Origin: an uncultured Mediterranea sp.
Lineage (GTDB): Bacteria > Bacteroidota > Bacteroidia > Bacteroidales > Bacteroidaceae
Direction: 5' to 3'
Assembly: GCA_946007445.1 (NCBI GenBank)
Contig: CAMGAL010000069.1
Location: 1 to 9,017 of the forward strand
Length of the DNA: 9,017 bases
Part shown: in pieces, positions 1-6,080 of the stretch
How positions within the stretch are numbered: the first letter of the stretch is position 1
Layout: the number at the start of each line of letters is the position of its first letter
The notes under the pieces: generated by a model
The model's input: only the letters and a program-made list of their open reading frames with translations
The model's database searches: none
Told to the model about the DNA's origin: nothing
Translations under genes and position numbers: made by a program

Positions 1-9
1 GTACTTCAT
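1..9 (-). CDS. 5' tip of a gene leaving the window on the left
   Basis: Only the first three codons (Met-Lys-Tyr) are visible, so nothing can be said about the product. The start is proposed because an ATG lies about 27 bases downstream of a well-formed Bacteroidetes promoter (-7 box TATCTTTG), with a purine-rich AGAAAGGA stretch a short distance upstream of it. The gene would be transcribed in the same direction as tadA but from its own promoter. The reading frame cannot be confirmed without sequence to the left. Confidence 0.45.
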
Positions 10-35
10 AGCTGCGTCCTTTCTTGATTTGCGTA

Positions 36-67
36 CAAAGATAGTGATTCCTTGCAGAATCACCAAA
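36..67 (-). promoter_or_regulatory. Bacteroidetes-type promoter for the left-edge gene
   Basis: On the minus strand TATCTTTG (36-43) matches the Bacteroidetes -7 consensus TAnnTTTG exactly. TTTG at 64-67 is a -33 element, and the 20-base spacer is within the accepted range. The site lies downstream of tadA and points out of the left edge of the window. It is the best two-part promoter match in the window, but it is predicted from sequence only. Confidence 0.65.
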
Positions 68-103
68 AGACAATCTGAAATCCTGCCATTTTAAGTAAGA
101 TAC

Positions 104-179
104 CTTCATCGGCTCATGAATATGCTTTCGTGGGCCGATGAAGACGTCTTCGTGGGCATTTGAAGACGTCTTCGTGAAC
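104..179. repeat. Three imperfect 22-bp tandem repeats with hairpin potential, 3' of tadA
   Basis: Three consecutive 22-base units occupy 114-135, 136-157 and 158-179. Units 1 and 2 match at 16 of 22 positions, and units 2 and 3 at 17 of 22. Units 2 and 3 share an exact 16-mer, TGAAGACGTCTTCGTG (139-154 and 161-176), centred on the 12-bp perfect palindrome GAAGACGTCTTC. In addition 104-120 can pair with 127-143 around a 6-base loop. That stem is 17 bp with two G-U wobbles in plus-strand RNA, or two A-C mismatches in minus-strand RNA. The array lies 14 bp beyond the tadA stop codon. It could be a transcript 3' end or a dispersed intergenic repeat. There is no obvious U-tract, so it is not called a terminator. 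Confidence 0.6.
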
Positions 180-193
180 GGTTGAACATGTCA

Positions 194-628
194 TTAGCGC
201 TTGCGCTGGAAGAAGGCCTTCATGAGCGCGGCACACTCGTCGGCCAGCACGCCGCTGCGCACTACGGTCTTGGGGTGGAGGGCCTGGGGAGCATAGCGGC
301 GGTAGCCGCGCTTCTCGTCGGGGGCACCATAGACCAAGGTGCCCAACTGGGCCCACCCGATGCCTCCGGCACACATGACACAAGGCTCCACGGTGACGTA
401 GAGCGTACACTCGTTGAGGTACTTGCCGCCCAAGTGGGAGGCGGCGGCCGTCAGGGCCTGCATCTCGGCATGGGCGGTGACGTCGGTGAGCGCTTCGGTC
501 AGGTTGTGGGCACGGGCAATGATGCGGTCACGACAGACCACCACCGCCCCCACCGGCACTTCGTCGCGGCGGGCGGCCTTCTCGGCCTCGGCCAAGGCCT
601 GCTTCATGTAGTAGGTGTCGTCCATCAT
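194..628 (-). CDS. tadA: tRNA-specific adenosine-34 deaminase TadA
   Basis: This 144-residue protein belongs to the cytidine/deoxycytidylate deaminase superfamily and has the usual length for TadA. The zinc site is complete: H53-A-E55, with E55 as the catalytic proton shuttle, and P82-C83-x-x-C86. It is followed by the AGGIGWAQ and DEKRGYRRYAPQ segments and a basic C-terminus (FFQRKR) typical of tRNA-acting members. TadA deaminates adenosine to inosine at the wobble position of tRNA-Arg(ACG) in the cytosol and is normally essential. Two adjacent ATGs (628 and 625) compete as start. An upstream in-frame extension to 799 is rejected because it would run through the preceding gene. The start lies 5 bp after the stop of the 78-residue upstream gene, so the two are very probably co-transcribed. 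A guanine-deaminase-like role is possible but less likely. Confidence 0.93.
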   Translation of the reverse strand: MMDDTYYMKQALAEAEKAARRDEVPVGAVVVCRDRIIARAHNLTEALTDVTAHAEMQALTAAASHLGGKYLNECTLYVTVEPCVMCAGGIGWAQLGTLVYGAPDEKRGYRRYAPQALHPKTVVRSGVLADECAALMKAFFQRKR

Positions 629-633
629 GGGAA

Positions 634-870
634 TTATCTGCGCATATCGTGTTCGCCGAAGAGGGTCGGATAGTCCTGCTCCATGTTCTTCTGGATGAAG
701 CGAAGCACAGTCTCCCGCAGCCAGCGCGACTTGTTGTTGATCCGGTACCGTTCGAGGTAGCGGTTCACGATGCGCAGCTCTTCCTCGCTCATCAGGCATA
801 CCATGCGATGACGACGCACAGGCTGGGGTCGGGACGTGCCGGGAGCACGTTTGGAGAGATTCTTTTTCAT
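634..870 (-). CDS. Small basic ribbon-helix-helix-like protein, function unknown
   Basis: This is a 78-residue protein I recognise only as a Bacteroides-type conserved small protein. Residues 2-22 are strongly basic (K2, K3, K7, R8, R14, R19, R20, R22). A short hydrophobic strand (MVCLM, 23-27) follows, then two predicted helices: SEEELRIVNRYLERYR and, after the turn INNKS, RWLRETVLRFIQKNM. This basic-tail, strand, helix, helix order resembles ribbon-helix-helix DNA-binding proteins and the MobC-like relaxosome accessory family, but I see no diagnostic signature. It lies 5 bp upstream of tadA and has its own promoter, divergent from yraN. DNA-binding autoregulation would fit but is inference. 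The end of the gene (EHDMRR) is close-packed against tadA, which argues that it is a real translated gene. No evidence links it to a mobile element here. Confidence 0.8.
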   Translation of the reverse strand: MKKNLSKRAPGTSRPQPVRRHRMVCLMSEEELRIVNRYLERYRINNKSRWLRETVLRFIQKNMEQDYPTLFGEHDMRR

Positions 871-878
871 AGCTTCTG

Positions 879-908
879 CAAATTTACACTTAGTTCCTCA
901 AAATCAAA
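879..908 (-). promoter_or_regulatory. Promoter for the small RHH-like gene and tadA
   Basis: On the minus strand TAAATTTG (879-886) is an exact TAnnTTTG -7 box. A TTTG at 905-908 sits 18 bases upstream, one base short of the usual spacing. The start codon (870) is 8 bases beyond the -7 box, so the leader would be very short. The site faces away from yraN. Predicted only. Confidence 0.55.
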
Positions 909-920
909 ATAGAAAAAGCG

Positions 921-928
921 TATTTTTG
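921..928 (+). promoter_or_regulatory. -7 promoter box for yraN
   Basis: TATTTTTG matches the Bacteroidetes -7 consensus TAnnTTTG and lies 26 bp upstream of the yraN ATG. No TTTG is found at the expected -33 distance, so this is a partial match. It lies back to back with the minus-strand promoter inside an 84-bp intergenic region. Confidence 0.45.
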
Positions 929-954
929 CAGCCACAGCAGTAAAATAGAAGCAA

Positions 955-1320
955 ATGGCAGCACACAATCAATTGGGAAACGCCGGAGAGGAGGCAGCCG
1001 CCCGTTTTCTGGAGCGGAAAGGCTATGTCATCCGCGAGCGGAACTGGCGCATCGGACACCTGGAGCTGGACATCGTGGCGCAACAGGAGGGACAGCTGGT
1101 GGTGGTGGAGGTGAAGACCTTGAAAGAGGATGCGTGCCGCGCTCCGGAGGAGGCGGTCACCCTCTCCAAAATACGCCGCATCCTCCGTGCGGCCGATGCC
1201 TACGTGAAGCAGCACAGGATAGACCTGCCGTTGCGCTTCGACATCGTGTCCGTCACGGGGGATGCGGATTCTTTTCGGATAGAGCACTACGAAGATGCCT
1301 TCAGTCCGATAGACTACTGA
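955..1320 (+). CDS. yraN: YraN/UPF0102 family endonuclease-fold protein
   Basis: This 121-residue protein matches the UPF0102 family in length and motif order. GNAGEEAAARFLERKGY (about 8-24) starts the domain. RNWRIGHLELDIVA (about 29-42) carries the E-x-D pair, and LVVVEVKT (about 48-55) carries the E-x-K pair, so the restriction-endonuclease-like D/E...ExK active-site pattern is complete. The family is near-universal in bacteria. A role in DNA repair or recombination has been suggested but is not settled. It is the only plus-strand gene in the window, diverging from the RHH-like gene, and its stop codon overlaps the 3' end of the convergent M28 peptidase gene by 7 bp. The ATG at 955 leaves an A-rich leader (AAAATAGAAGCAA), usual for this phylum. 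Confidence 0.92.
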   Translation: MAAHNQLGNAGEEAAARFLERKGYVIRERNWRIGHLELDIVAQQEGQLVVVEVKTLKEDACRAPEEAVTLSKIRRILRAADAYVKQHRIDLPLRFDIVSVTGDADSFRIEHYEDAFSPIDY

Positions 1321-2861
1321 GCGTCGCTGTACATGCCCTCGCGCGAGAGGAGCTTGTCGAGGTTGGCCACGCCGAGGGCCACGATGGCGGTGACGACTGC
1401 GGTGTGCTCCTGATACTCGGGGATATTTTTGTTGAACAGGTCGCGCTCGGTGTGCCAAATCTCGCCGTAGTTGAAGTTATAGCCCTTGATGTCCTCGGTA
1501 CGGAAGCCGAAGGTGGGCACGCCCTTCACGGCAAAGACGGTGGCATCGGTGCCTCCCATCTGCGTGGGACGCGGCCGGGGCTTGGCTACCGTCACTTCGA
1601 AGGGATAGTCGGGACGGATGCCGGCTATCGGCTCACAAATCTTCTTAAAGTCATCGTACATGGCCTGGGGCACACTGATGCCTACGGGAGGTGTGGGGCC
1701 TCCATCGCGGTTGAAGAGGTTGGAGATGAGCTTCAAATCCTTCTTGTGGGTTTCGCAGAAGGCCTTGGCTCCCAGCAGGCCGAACTCCTCGCCGGCAAAG
1801 GCAACGAAGAGGATGGTGCGCTTGGGCTTGGCACCCGACAGGGCCAGCAGGCGGGCAGCCTCCATCATGGGGCCGATGCCGGTACCGCAGTCGATGCCTC
1901 CGGTAGCCACGTCGTAGGCATCGAGATGGCCGGAGATGATGACACACTCATCGGGGTATTTGCTGCCGCGGATGTACCCCAGCACGTTGTGGTACTTGAT
2001 GGGGCCGAGTTTGAAGTGGTTGCGGATGTCGAACTCCAACTGGAAGTCGCGACGCTCACGGGCCATCTGATGGATGACCTTGTACTGATGCTCGTCCAGC
2101 TTGATGTCGCACACCGTAGGCAAGTGGTCGAAGTCGGTCTTCAGTTCGTTCAGCATGGGGCGGTCATAGAGGGCACGCAGAGGTACCTCGGCTGACTGGA
2201 TGAAGCCCAATACACCGGCCTCGACCATCTCATCGTAGTAGAGGCCGGGGAAGGCGCGCAGCTTCTTGCGCTTGGCCATGGATTCGCGGCTGCGGTCGGC
2301 ACGCATCAGTGAGTCGTTGTAGCGGGCGATGGCGCGGTTCTCCTCCTTGATGGCTGCACGCAGTGAGTCGTTTCGATGGGAGTGGCCGATGGGCCAGCCG
2401 GTGCTGTTGCCGCTGACCAGTACCCAGGCCCCCTTCAGGGCATGGCGCATACGCTGCAGCTCGCCTTCGTCGGCAGGCTCAATGAGCACATGTCCGCGCT
2501 GCACGCCATGCGTGCCCGAGGTGTAGGAGGGAGTCACAAAGTGGAGCGTCATGGGTTGGTCGCCACCTATCATGCGTCCCCACCAAGGGCCGCGGTTGAA
2601 GCCTACGGAGAGTTCGCCAGCTTCCTCCAAGTGGGTCTCGATACCCCACTTTCGGAACTCGTGTTGCATCCAGGCGGCAGCATTCTCGTAGGCATCCGAG
2701 CCGATGAGACGTCCGCCAAAGCGGTTGGTCAGTATGTCGAGATGGTGCATCACCTGGTTGTCGGTGGTGCCGGTCTCAATGATTTTCTTCACCACAGAGG
2801 GTTGGGCCACGGCGGTGGTCAGGCCGGCTGCGAGAGCCAGCATCAAGATCAGTCTTTTCAT
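1314..2861 (-). CDS. Secreted M28 family zinc metallopeptidase with PA-like insert
   Basis: Numbered from the upstream ATG at 2873, this is a 519-residue protein. I prefer the second ATG (2861, residue 5), because MKRLILMLALAAGLTTAVAQ is then a textbook signal peptide, with cleavage probably after AVA. An N-terminal M28 segment (about 40-100) is followed by a charged PA-like insert (about 105-235), which contains the helix around 165-215. The metal-binding core comes next. All dinuclear zinc-site residues are visible: H316-x-D318, the bridging D328, E362-E363 in AGEEFGLLGA, D390 in FNRDGGP, and H474 in GEIWHTERD. The residue after the bridging Asp is Cys (DCGTG), where many M28 enzymes have a second Asp. 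The product is probably a periplasmic or surface aminopeptidase or carboxypeptidase of the glutamate-carboxypeptidase-like subgroup; its substrate is unknown. No promoter is seen upstream, only the inverted-repeat element. Confidence 0.9.
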   Translation of the reverse strand: MKRLILMLALAAGLTTAVAQPSVVKKIIETGTTDNQVMHHLDILTNRFGGRLIGSDAYENAAAWMQHEFRKWGIETHLEEAGELSVGFNRGPWWGRMIGGDQPMTLHFVTPSYTSGTHGVQRGHVLIEPADEGELQRMRHALKGAWVLVSGNSTGWPIGHSHRNDSLRAAIKEENRAIARYNDSLMRADRSRESMAKRKKLRAFPGLYYDEMVEAGVLGFIQSAEVPLRALYDRPMLNELKTDFDHLPTVCDIKLDEHQYKVIHQMARERRDFQLEFDIRNHFKLGPIKYHNVLGYIRGSKYPDECVIISGHLDAYDVATGGIDCGTGIGPMMEAARLLALSGAKPKRTILFVAFAGEEFGLLGAKAFCETHKKDLKLISNLFNRDGGPTPPVGISVPQAMYDDFKKICEPIAGIRPDYPFEVTVAKPRPRPTQMGGTDATVFAVKGVPTFGFRTEDIKGYNFNYGEIWHTERDLFNKNIPEYQEHTAVVTAIVALGVANLDKLLSREGMYSDAQ

Positions 2862-2879
2862 TTTGTGTATCATTTTTTT

Positions 2880-3027
2880 AGGAGTTAGAGGAGTTAAGGA
2901 GTTATCACTTCGCTGCGCTCCGTTAGGAGTTATCGCAGGCTACGCCTGCTCAGTCAATAGTCGGAGTATTGGCTTTAACTCCTGAGGCCCGAAAGGGCCG
3001 GTAACTCCTTGAACTCCTCTAACTCCT
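2880..3027. repeat. Composite intergenic inverted-repeat element with GGAGTTA heptamers
   Basis: This 148-bp element fills most of the gap between the acyl-CoA synthetase and M28 genes. Its arms, 2880-2905 and 3001-3027, are reverse complements apart from one inserted base and one terminal mismatch. The heptamer GGAGTTA occurs at 2881, 2890, 2898 and 2926. Its complement TAACTCC occurs at 2976, 3002 and 3020, with one-base variants at 3011 and 3033. Two small perfect hairpins sit inside: GCAGGC-TAC-GCCTGC (2935-2949) and GGCCC-GAAA-GGGCC (2986-2999), the latter with a GNRA-type loop. The element contains no gene and no TAnnTTTG box facing the peptidase. It begins 18 bp upstream of the preferred M28 start. 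It resembles a dispersed REP/MITE-like intergenic repeat; it may also end or attenuate transcription. Confidence 0.75.
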
Positions 3028-3046
3028 CCAGATTACTCCTCTAACA

Positions 3047-4702
3047 TTAGTTTTTATCATTGTTACGGATTTCCACACGGCGTATCTTGCCACTGATGGT
3101 CTTGGGCAGTTCGTCGACAAACTCCACCACACGAGGATACTTGTAGGGAGCCGTCACGCGCTTCACATGGTTCTGCAACTCCTTCACCAGCTCGTCACCG
3201 GCTTTGGACTTGTACTCCTTGCTCAGCACAATGGTGGCTTTCACCACCTGGCCGCGGATTTCATCAGGCACACCCGTGATGGCGCACTCCACCACAGCCG
3301 GATGGGTCATGAGGGCGCTCTCCACCTCGAAGGGACCGATGCGGTAGCCGCTGCTCTTGATGACATCGTCGGCACGGCCCACAAACCAGAGGTAGCCATC
3401 CTCATCCTTCCAGGCCACGTCGCCGGTATAGTAGATACCGTCGTGCCAGGCTTCGTGTGTACGCTCGGCATCGCGGTAGTACTCCTTGAAGAGGCCGAGG
3501 GGCTTGCTGCGGTCGGTGCGGATAACGATTTGTCCCTGTTCGCCAGCCTCCACCGAGCGTCCGTCGGCATCGATGAGATCGACATCGTACTGCGGATTGG
3601 GCAGTCCCATGCTGCCGGGCTTGGGCTCCATCCAAGGCATGGTGGCCACGGTCAGGGTGGTCTCGGTCTGTCCGAAGCCCTCCATCAGCCGGATACCGGT
3701 GAGTTGCTTGAAGGTGTCGTACACGGCGGGATTGAGTGCCTCGCCGGCAATGGTGCAATACTCCAGACTGCTCAAGTCGTACTTGGTCAAGTCTTCGTGG
3801 ATAAGGAAGCGGAAGATGGTGGGAGGGGCGCAGAGCGAGGTGACACGATAGTCTTGAATCTTCTGCAGGATGTCGGCCGGCGTAAACTTCTCGTGATCGT
3901 AGACGAAGATATTGGCTCCGGCTATCCACTGCCCGTAGAGCTTGCCCCACACGGCCTTGCCCCAACCGGTATCGGCAATGGTGAGGTGCAAGCTGCCGGG
4001 ATGCAGGTTGTGCCAGAGGGCACCGGTGACGATGTGTCCCAGCGGATAGGTGAAGTCGTGTGCCACCATCTTGGGCTCGCCAGTCGTGCCGCTGGTGAAG
4101 TACATCAGCGAGATGTCGTCGTTGTTGTTGGGATGCTCGGGACGGACAAAGGAGGCCGCTTGAGCCACACCCTGATGATTGTCGAGTAATACTGCTTGCA
4201 CATCGTGACCTACACTGACCACATGCTCCACACTGGGAGAGCAGGGCAATGCTTCGGCCACATGGGTGGTAATGACCGGCTCGCCGGCACACACAATCAT
4301 CTTGATTGTAGCGGCCTGGCAACGGTATACGATGTCTTTCTTCGTGAGCAGGTGGGTGGCGGGAATAACGGTGGCTCCCAGCTTGTGGAGGGCAATGATG
4401 CTGAACCAGAACTCGATGCGGCGCTTGAGGATGAGCATCACCATGTCACCCCGACCGATGCCCAGCGACTGGAAGTAGGAGGCGGTCCGGTCGCTCTGGG
4501 CCTTCATGTCGGCAAAGGTGTACTGATGGCACTCGCCGTGGTCGTTGGTCCAGAGCAGGGCTTTCTTGTCCGGCTCTTCGGCAGCCCAGACATCGACTAC
4601 GTCATAGCCAAAGTTGAACGGTTCTGGCACACGAATCCGTAGATTCTTCTTGAAGTCCTCTTGCGAGGTGAAAGTTGTCTGTGTGAGGAATCTGTCTAAC
4701 AT
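3047..4702 (-). CDS. AMP-forming acyl-CoA synthetase (acetyl/medium-chain type)
   Basis: This is a 551-residue enzyme of the adenylate-forming (ANL) superfamily, full length for the ACSM-like group. The ATP-binding P-loop TSGTTGEPK is at 203-211. SDTGW-like substrate-region residues (ADTGWGKAVWGKLY) follow at about 243-256. IAGEALNP is at 318-325, GFGQTE at 342-347, YTGD at 425-428, the hinge and A8 segment GRADDVIKSSGYRIGPFE at 442-459, and PKTISGK at 533-539 with catalytic Lys539. It converts a carboxylic acid, ATP and CoA to acyl-CoA, AMP and pyrophosphate in the cytosol. The acid is not determined by sequence; medium- or short-chain fatty or aromatic acids are possible, so acetate should not be assumed. 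It begins 13 bp after the XRE-cupin reading frame, which implies co-transcription with that regulator. Confidence 0.93.
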   Translation of the reverse strand: MLDRFLTQTTFTSQEDFKKNLRIRVPEPFNFGYDVVDVWAAEEPDKKALLWTNDHGECHQYTFADMKAQSDRTASYFQSLGIGRGDMVMLILKRRIEFWFSIIALHKLGATVIPATHLLTKKDIVYRCQAATIKMIVCAGEPVITTHVAEALPCSPSVEHVVSVGHDVQAVLLDNHQGVAQAASFVRPEHPNNNDDISLMYFTSGTTGEPKMVAHDFTYPLGHIVTGALWHNLHPGSLHLTIADTGWGKAVWGKLYGQWIAGANIFVYDHEKFTPADILQKIQDYRVTSLCAPPTIFRFLIHEDLTKYDLSSLEYCTIAGEALNPAVYDTFKQLTGIRLMEGFGQTETTLTVATMPWMEPKPGSMGLPNPQYDVDLIDADGRSVEAGEQGQIVIRTDRSKPLGLFKEYYRDAERTHEAWHDGIYYTGDVAWKDEDGYLWFVGRADDVIKSSGYRIGPFEVESALMTHPAVVECAITGVPDEIRGQVVKATIVLSKEYKSKAGDELVKELQNHVKRVTAPYKYPRVVEFVDELPKTISGKIRRVEIRNNDKN

Positions 4703-4715
4703 AAGGGCTCGTTAT

Positions 4716-5270
4716 TTATAGAATGATAGCTAAGAACTTCACCGTCTTGCCGTCGAGGGCTTTCATGCCGTGGGGCAAGAGGGAGTTGAAGTAGATGCTG
4801 TCGCCGGGCTCCAAGATCAGCTCCTTGCTACCGATGTTGAGCTGCATCCGGCCCTGGATGACGACGTTGAACTCCTGCCCCTCGTGGCTGTTGTAGTGGA
4901 TGGGTTCGTTCTCAGGTTTGGGTTCTACGGTCACCAGAAAGGGGTCGGCCTTGCGTCCGCGGAATCCCGCAGCCAGTGCCTGATAGCGATAGGCTGCGGT
5001 GCGTTCTATCGAGGTCCCCTTACCGGCACGAGTCAGGAAGTAGCTCTCCATCTTGGGTTCTTCACCAAACATCAGGGCATCGAGGGCGATGCCGTAGTGG
5101 CGGGCAATCTTCTGCTAGATGCTGAGTGAGATGTCGCTCGTGCCGCTTTCTGCTTTCCGGTACTCTTCGAGGGGAATAGCGCACTCGGCGGCAACATCGG
5201 CAGCTGTCAGATCCAGCGCATCGCGCAGACCTTGCAGCCGCTGGGCTATTTGTCTGATTTGTTCGTCCAT
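4716..5270 (-). pseudogene. XRE helix-turn-helix/cupin transcriptional regulator, interrupted by an amber codon
   Basis: The frame read from the ATG at 5268-5270 encodes a 184-codon HTH-cupin regulator, but codon 52 is TAG (plus-strand CTA at 5115-5117). Upstream of it, residues 6-51 (RLQGLRDALDLTAADV...) form most of an XRE-type HTH. The same frame resumes with QKIARHYGIALDALMFGEEP, the normal end of that domain. A cupin_2 domain follows (about 110-182), with H125, H129, E133 and H167 as candidate metal or ligand residues. Family members of this HTH-cupin architecture sense small metabolites and often regulate an adjacent gene, here the acyl-CoA synthetase 13 bp downstream. The stop falls where a Leu (or other hydrophobic) residue is expected. 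Restart at codon 67 (ATG, 5072) would give a 118-residue cupin without the DNA-binding domain. The interruption could be a true mutation or a sequencing error. The frame starts 15 bp after proC. Confidence 0.85.
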
Positions 5271-5285
5271 AGTATCATCATCCGT

Positions 5286-6059
5286 TTAACAGCTGCTCTT
5301 GATGGCCTTGATGAGGGCCGAGGCAAATCCGTTGTGTTCCAACTCGTTCACACCCTTGATGGTGATGCCGCCGGGAGTGCATACTTTGTCTATCTCGATG
5401 GCCGGATGGGTGTCTCCCTCCAGAATCAGGGCAGCGGCTCCCTTCACGGATTGGGCCACCATCTGCATACCGTCTTTGGGATAAATGCCCAACTCGATAC
5501 CTGCCTGCATAGCAGCCTGGATGTACTTCAAGGCGTAGGCAATGCCACAGGAGGTCATCGCGGTGGCAGCGCCCATCTGCTTCTCGGTGAGGCAGAACAC
5601 ACGTCCCATGCTGCTGAACAGTTTGACAATGTCGGCCTGATGAGCCGCCGCTTGCGGATTGCAAGCTATCAAGGTGGTGCTCTCGCCCAGGCGGATGGCT
5701 GTATTAGGAATCATCCGGCAGATGGGCTGGTCGTCACGACCCAATATCTGCCCCAAATGGGCAAAATCCACACCGGCCACGATGGAGATGAGCAGTTGCT
5801 CCTGTTTCAGGCCCAACCCTCCGAGCACCTGCTCGGCCAGCCAAGGCTTCACAGCCAGCAATACAATGTCTGCCCCCTCGATGGCCCGGCAGTTGTCGTC
5901 GGTAGTCTCTATCTCCGGATGCTCCTCATTCAGACGTTTCAACGTTTCGGCCGACGGATCGGCCACACAAATCTCTCCTGCTGCCACTAACTGGCTTTTA
6001 GCTAAGCCGCGGGCGATGGCTCCGCCCATGTTTCCGGCTCCGATAATTGCTATTCTCAT
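5286..6059 (-). CDS. proC: Pyrroline-5-carboxylate reductase
   Basis: This 257-residue protein catalyses the last step of proline synthesis, the NAD(P)H-dependent reduction of 1-pyrroline-5-carboxylate to L-proline. The N-terminal Rossmann motif is GAGNMG (7-12). AVKP (69-72) and RMIPNT (115-120) follow, and the C-terminal dimer/active-site domain carries ATAMTSCGIAYALKYI (165-180) and TPGGITIKG (228-236). Where many bacteria have SGSGPAY, this protein has TSCGIAY, a form I associate with Bacteroidetes ProC. The ATG at 6059 is preferred to a TTG-initiated extension (6083), since it places the Rossmann strand at the start. Its position after argGCD fits the shared glutamate-semialdehyde/ornithine chemistry. 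A promoter-like box and a palindrome sit just upstream, so it may be transcribed separately from argD. Confidence 0.95.
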   Translation of the reverse strand: MRIAIIGAGNMGGAIARGLAKSQLVAAGEICVADPSAETLKRLNEEHPEIETTDDNCRAIEGADIVLLAVKPWLAEQVLGGLGLKQEQLLISIVAGVDFAHLGQILGRDDQPICRMIPNTAIRLGESTTLIACNPQAAAHQADIVKLFSSMGRVFCLTEKQMGAATAMTSCGIAYALKYIQAAMQAGIELGIYPKDGMQMVAQSVKGAAALILEGDTHPAIEIDKVCTPGGITIKGVNELEHNGFASALIKAIKSSC

Positions 6060-6080
6060 GTCCTTGCTATTTAGATGCGA

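Noticed and set aside
114..179. CRISPR array interpretation of the 22-bp repeats
   Set aside because: The units are directly adjacent with no unique spacers, only three are present, they are diverged, and there are no cas genes nearby.
194..799. N-terminally extended TadA starting at 799
   Set aside because: The extra 57 residues would overlap almost all of the small RHH-like gene, and they add nothing to the deaminase fold. TadA is normally about 150 residues.
1134..2195. Long plus-strand open frame (353 codons) antisense to the M28 peptidase gene
   Set aside because: It lies wholly over yraN and the peptidase gene, which have full motif support. Its translation is low-complexity (runs of Gly, Val, His, Leu), typical of an antisense shadow in GC-rich DNA.
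2874..3046. A gene or transposase remnant in the synthetase-peptidase gap
   Set aside because: No frame of useful length carries a recognisable motif; the gap is accounted for by the composite inverted repeat.
3167..4189. Long plus-strand open frame (340 codons) antisense to the acyl-CoA synthetase gene
   Set aside because: It is the mirror of a gene with every ANL motif intact. There is no recognisable domain, and the composition is the same as for other shadows.
5115..5117. Recoding of TAG as a sense codon (as in some crAss-like phages)
   Set aside because: Other genes here use TAG as an ordinary stop (the M28 peptidase gene at 1314-1316), and the neighbourhood is chromosomal metabolism, not phage.
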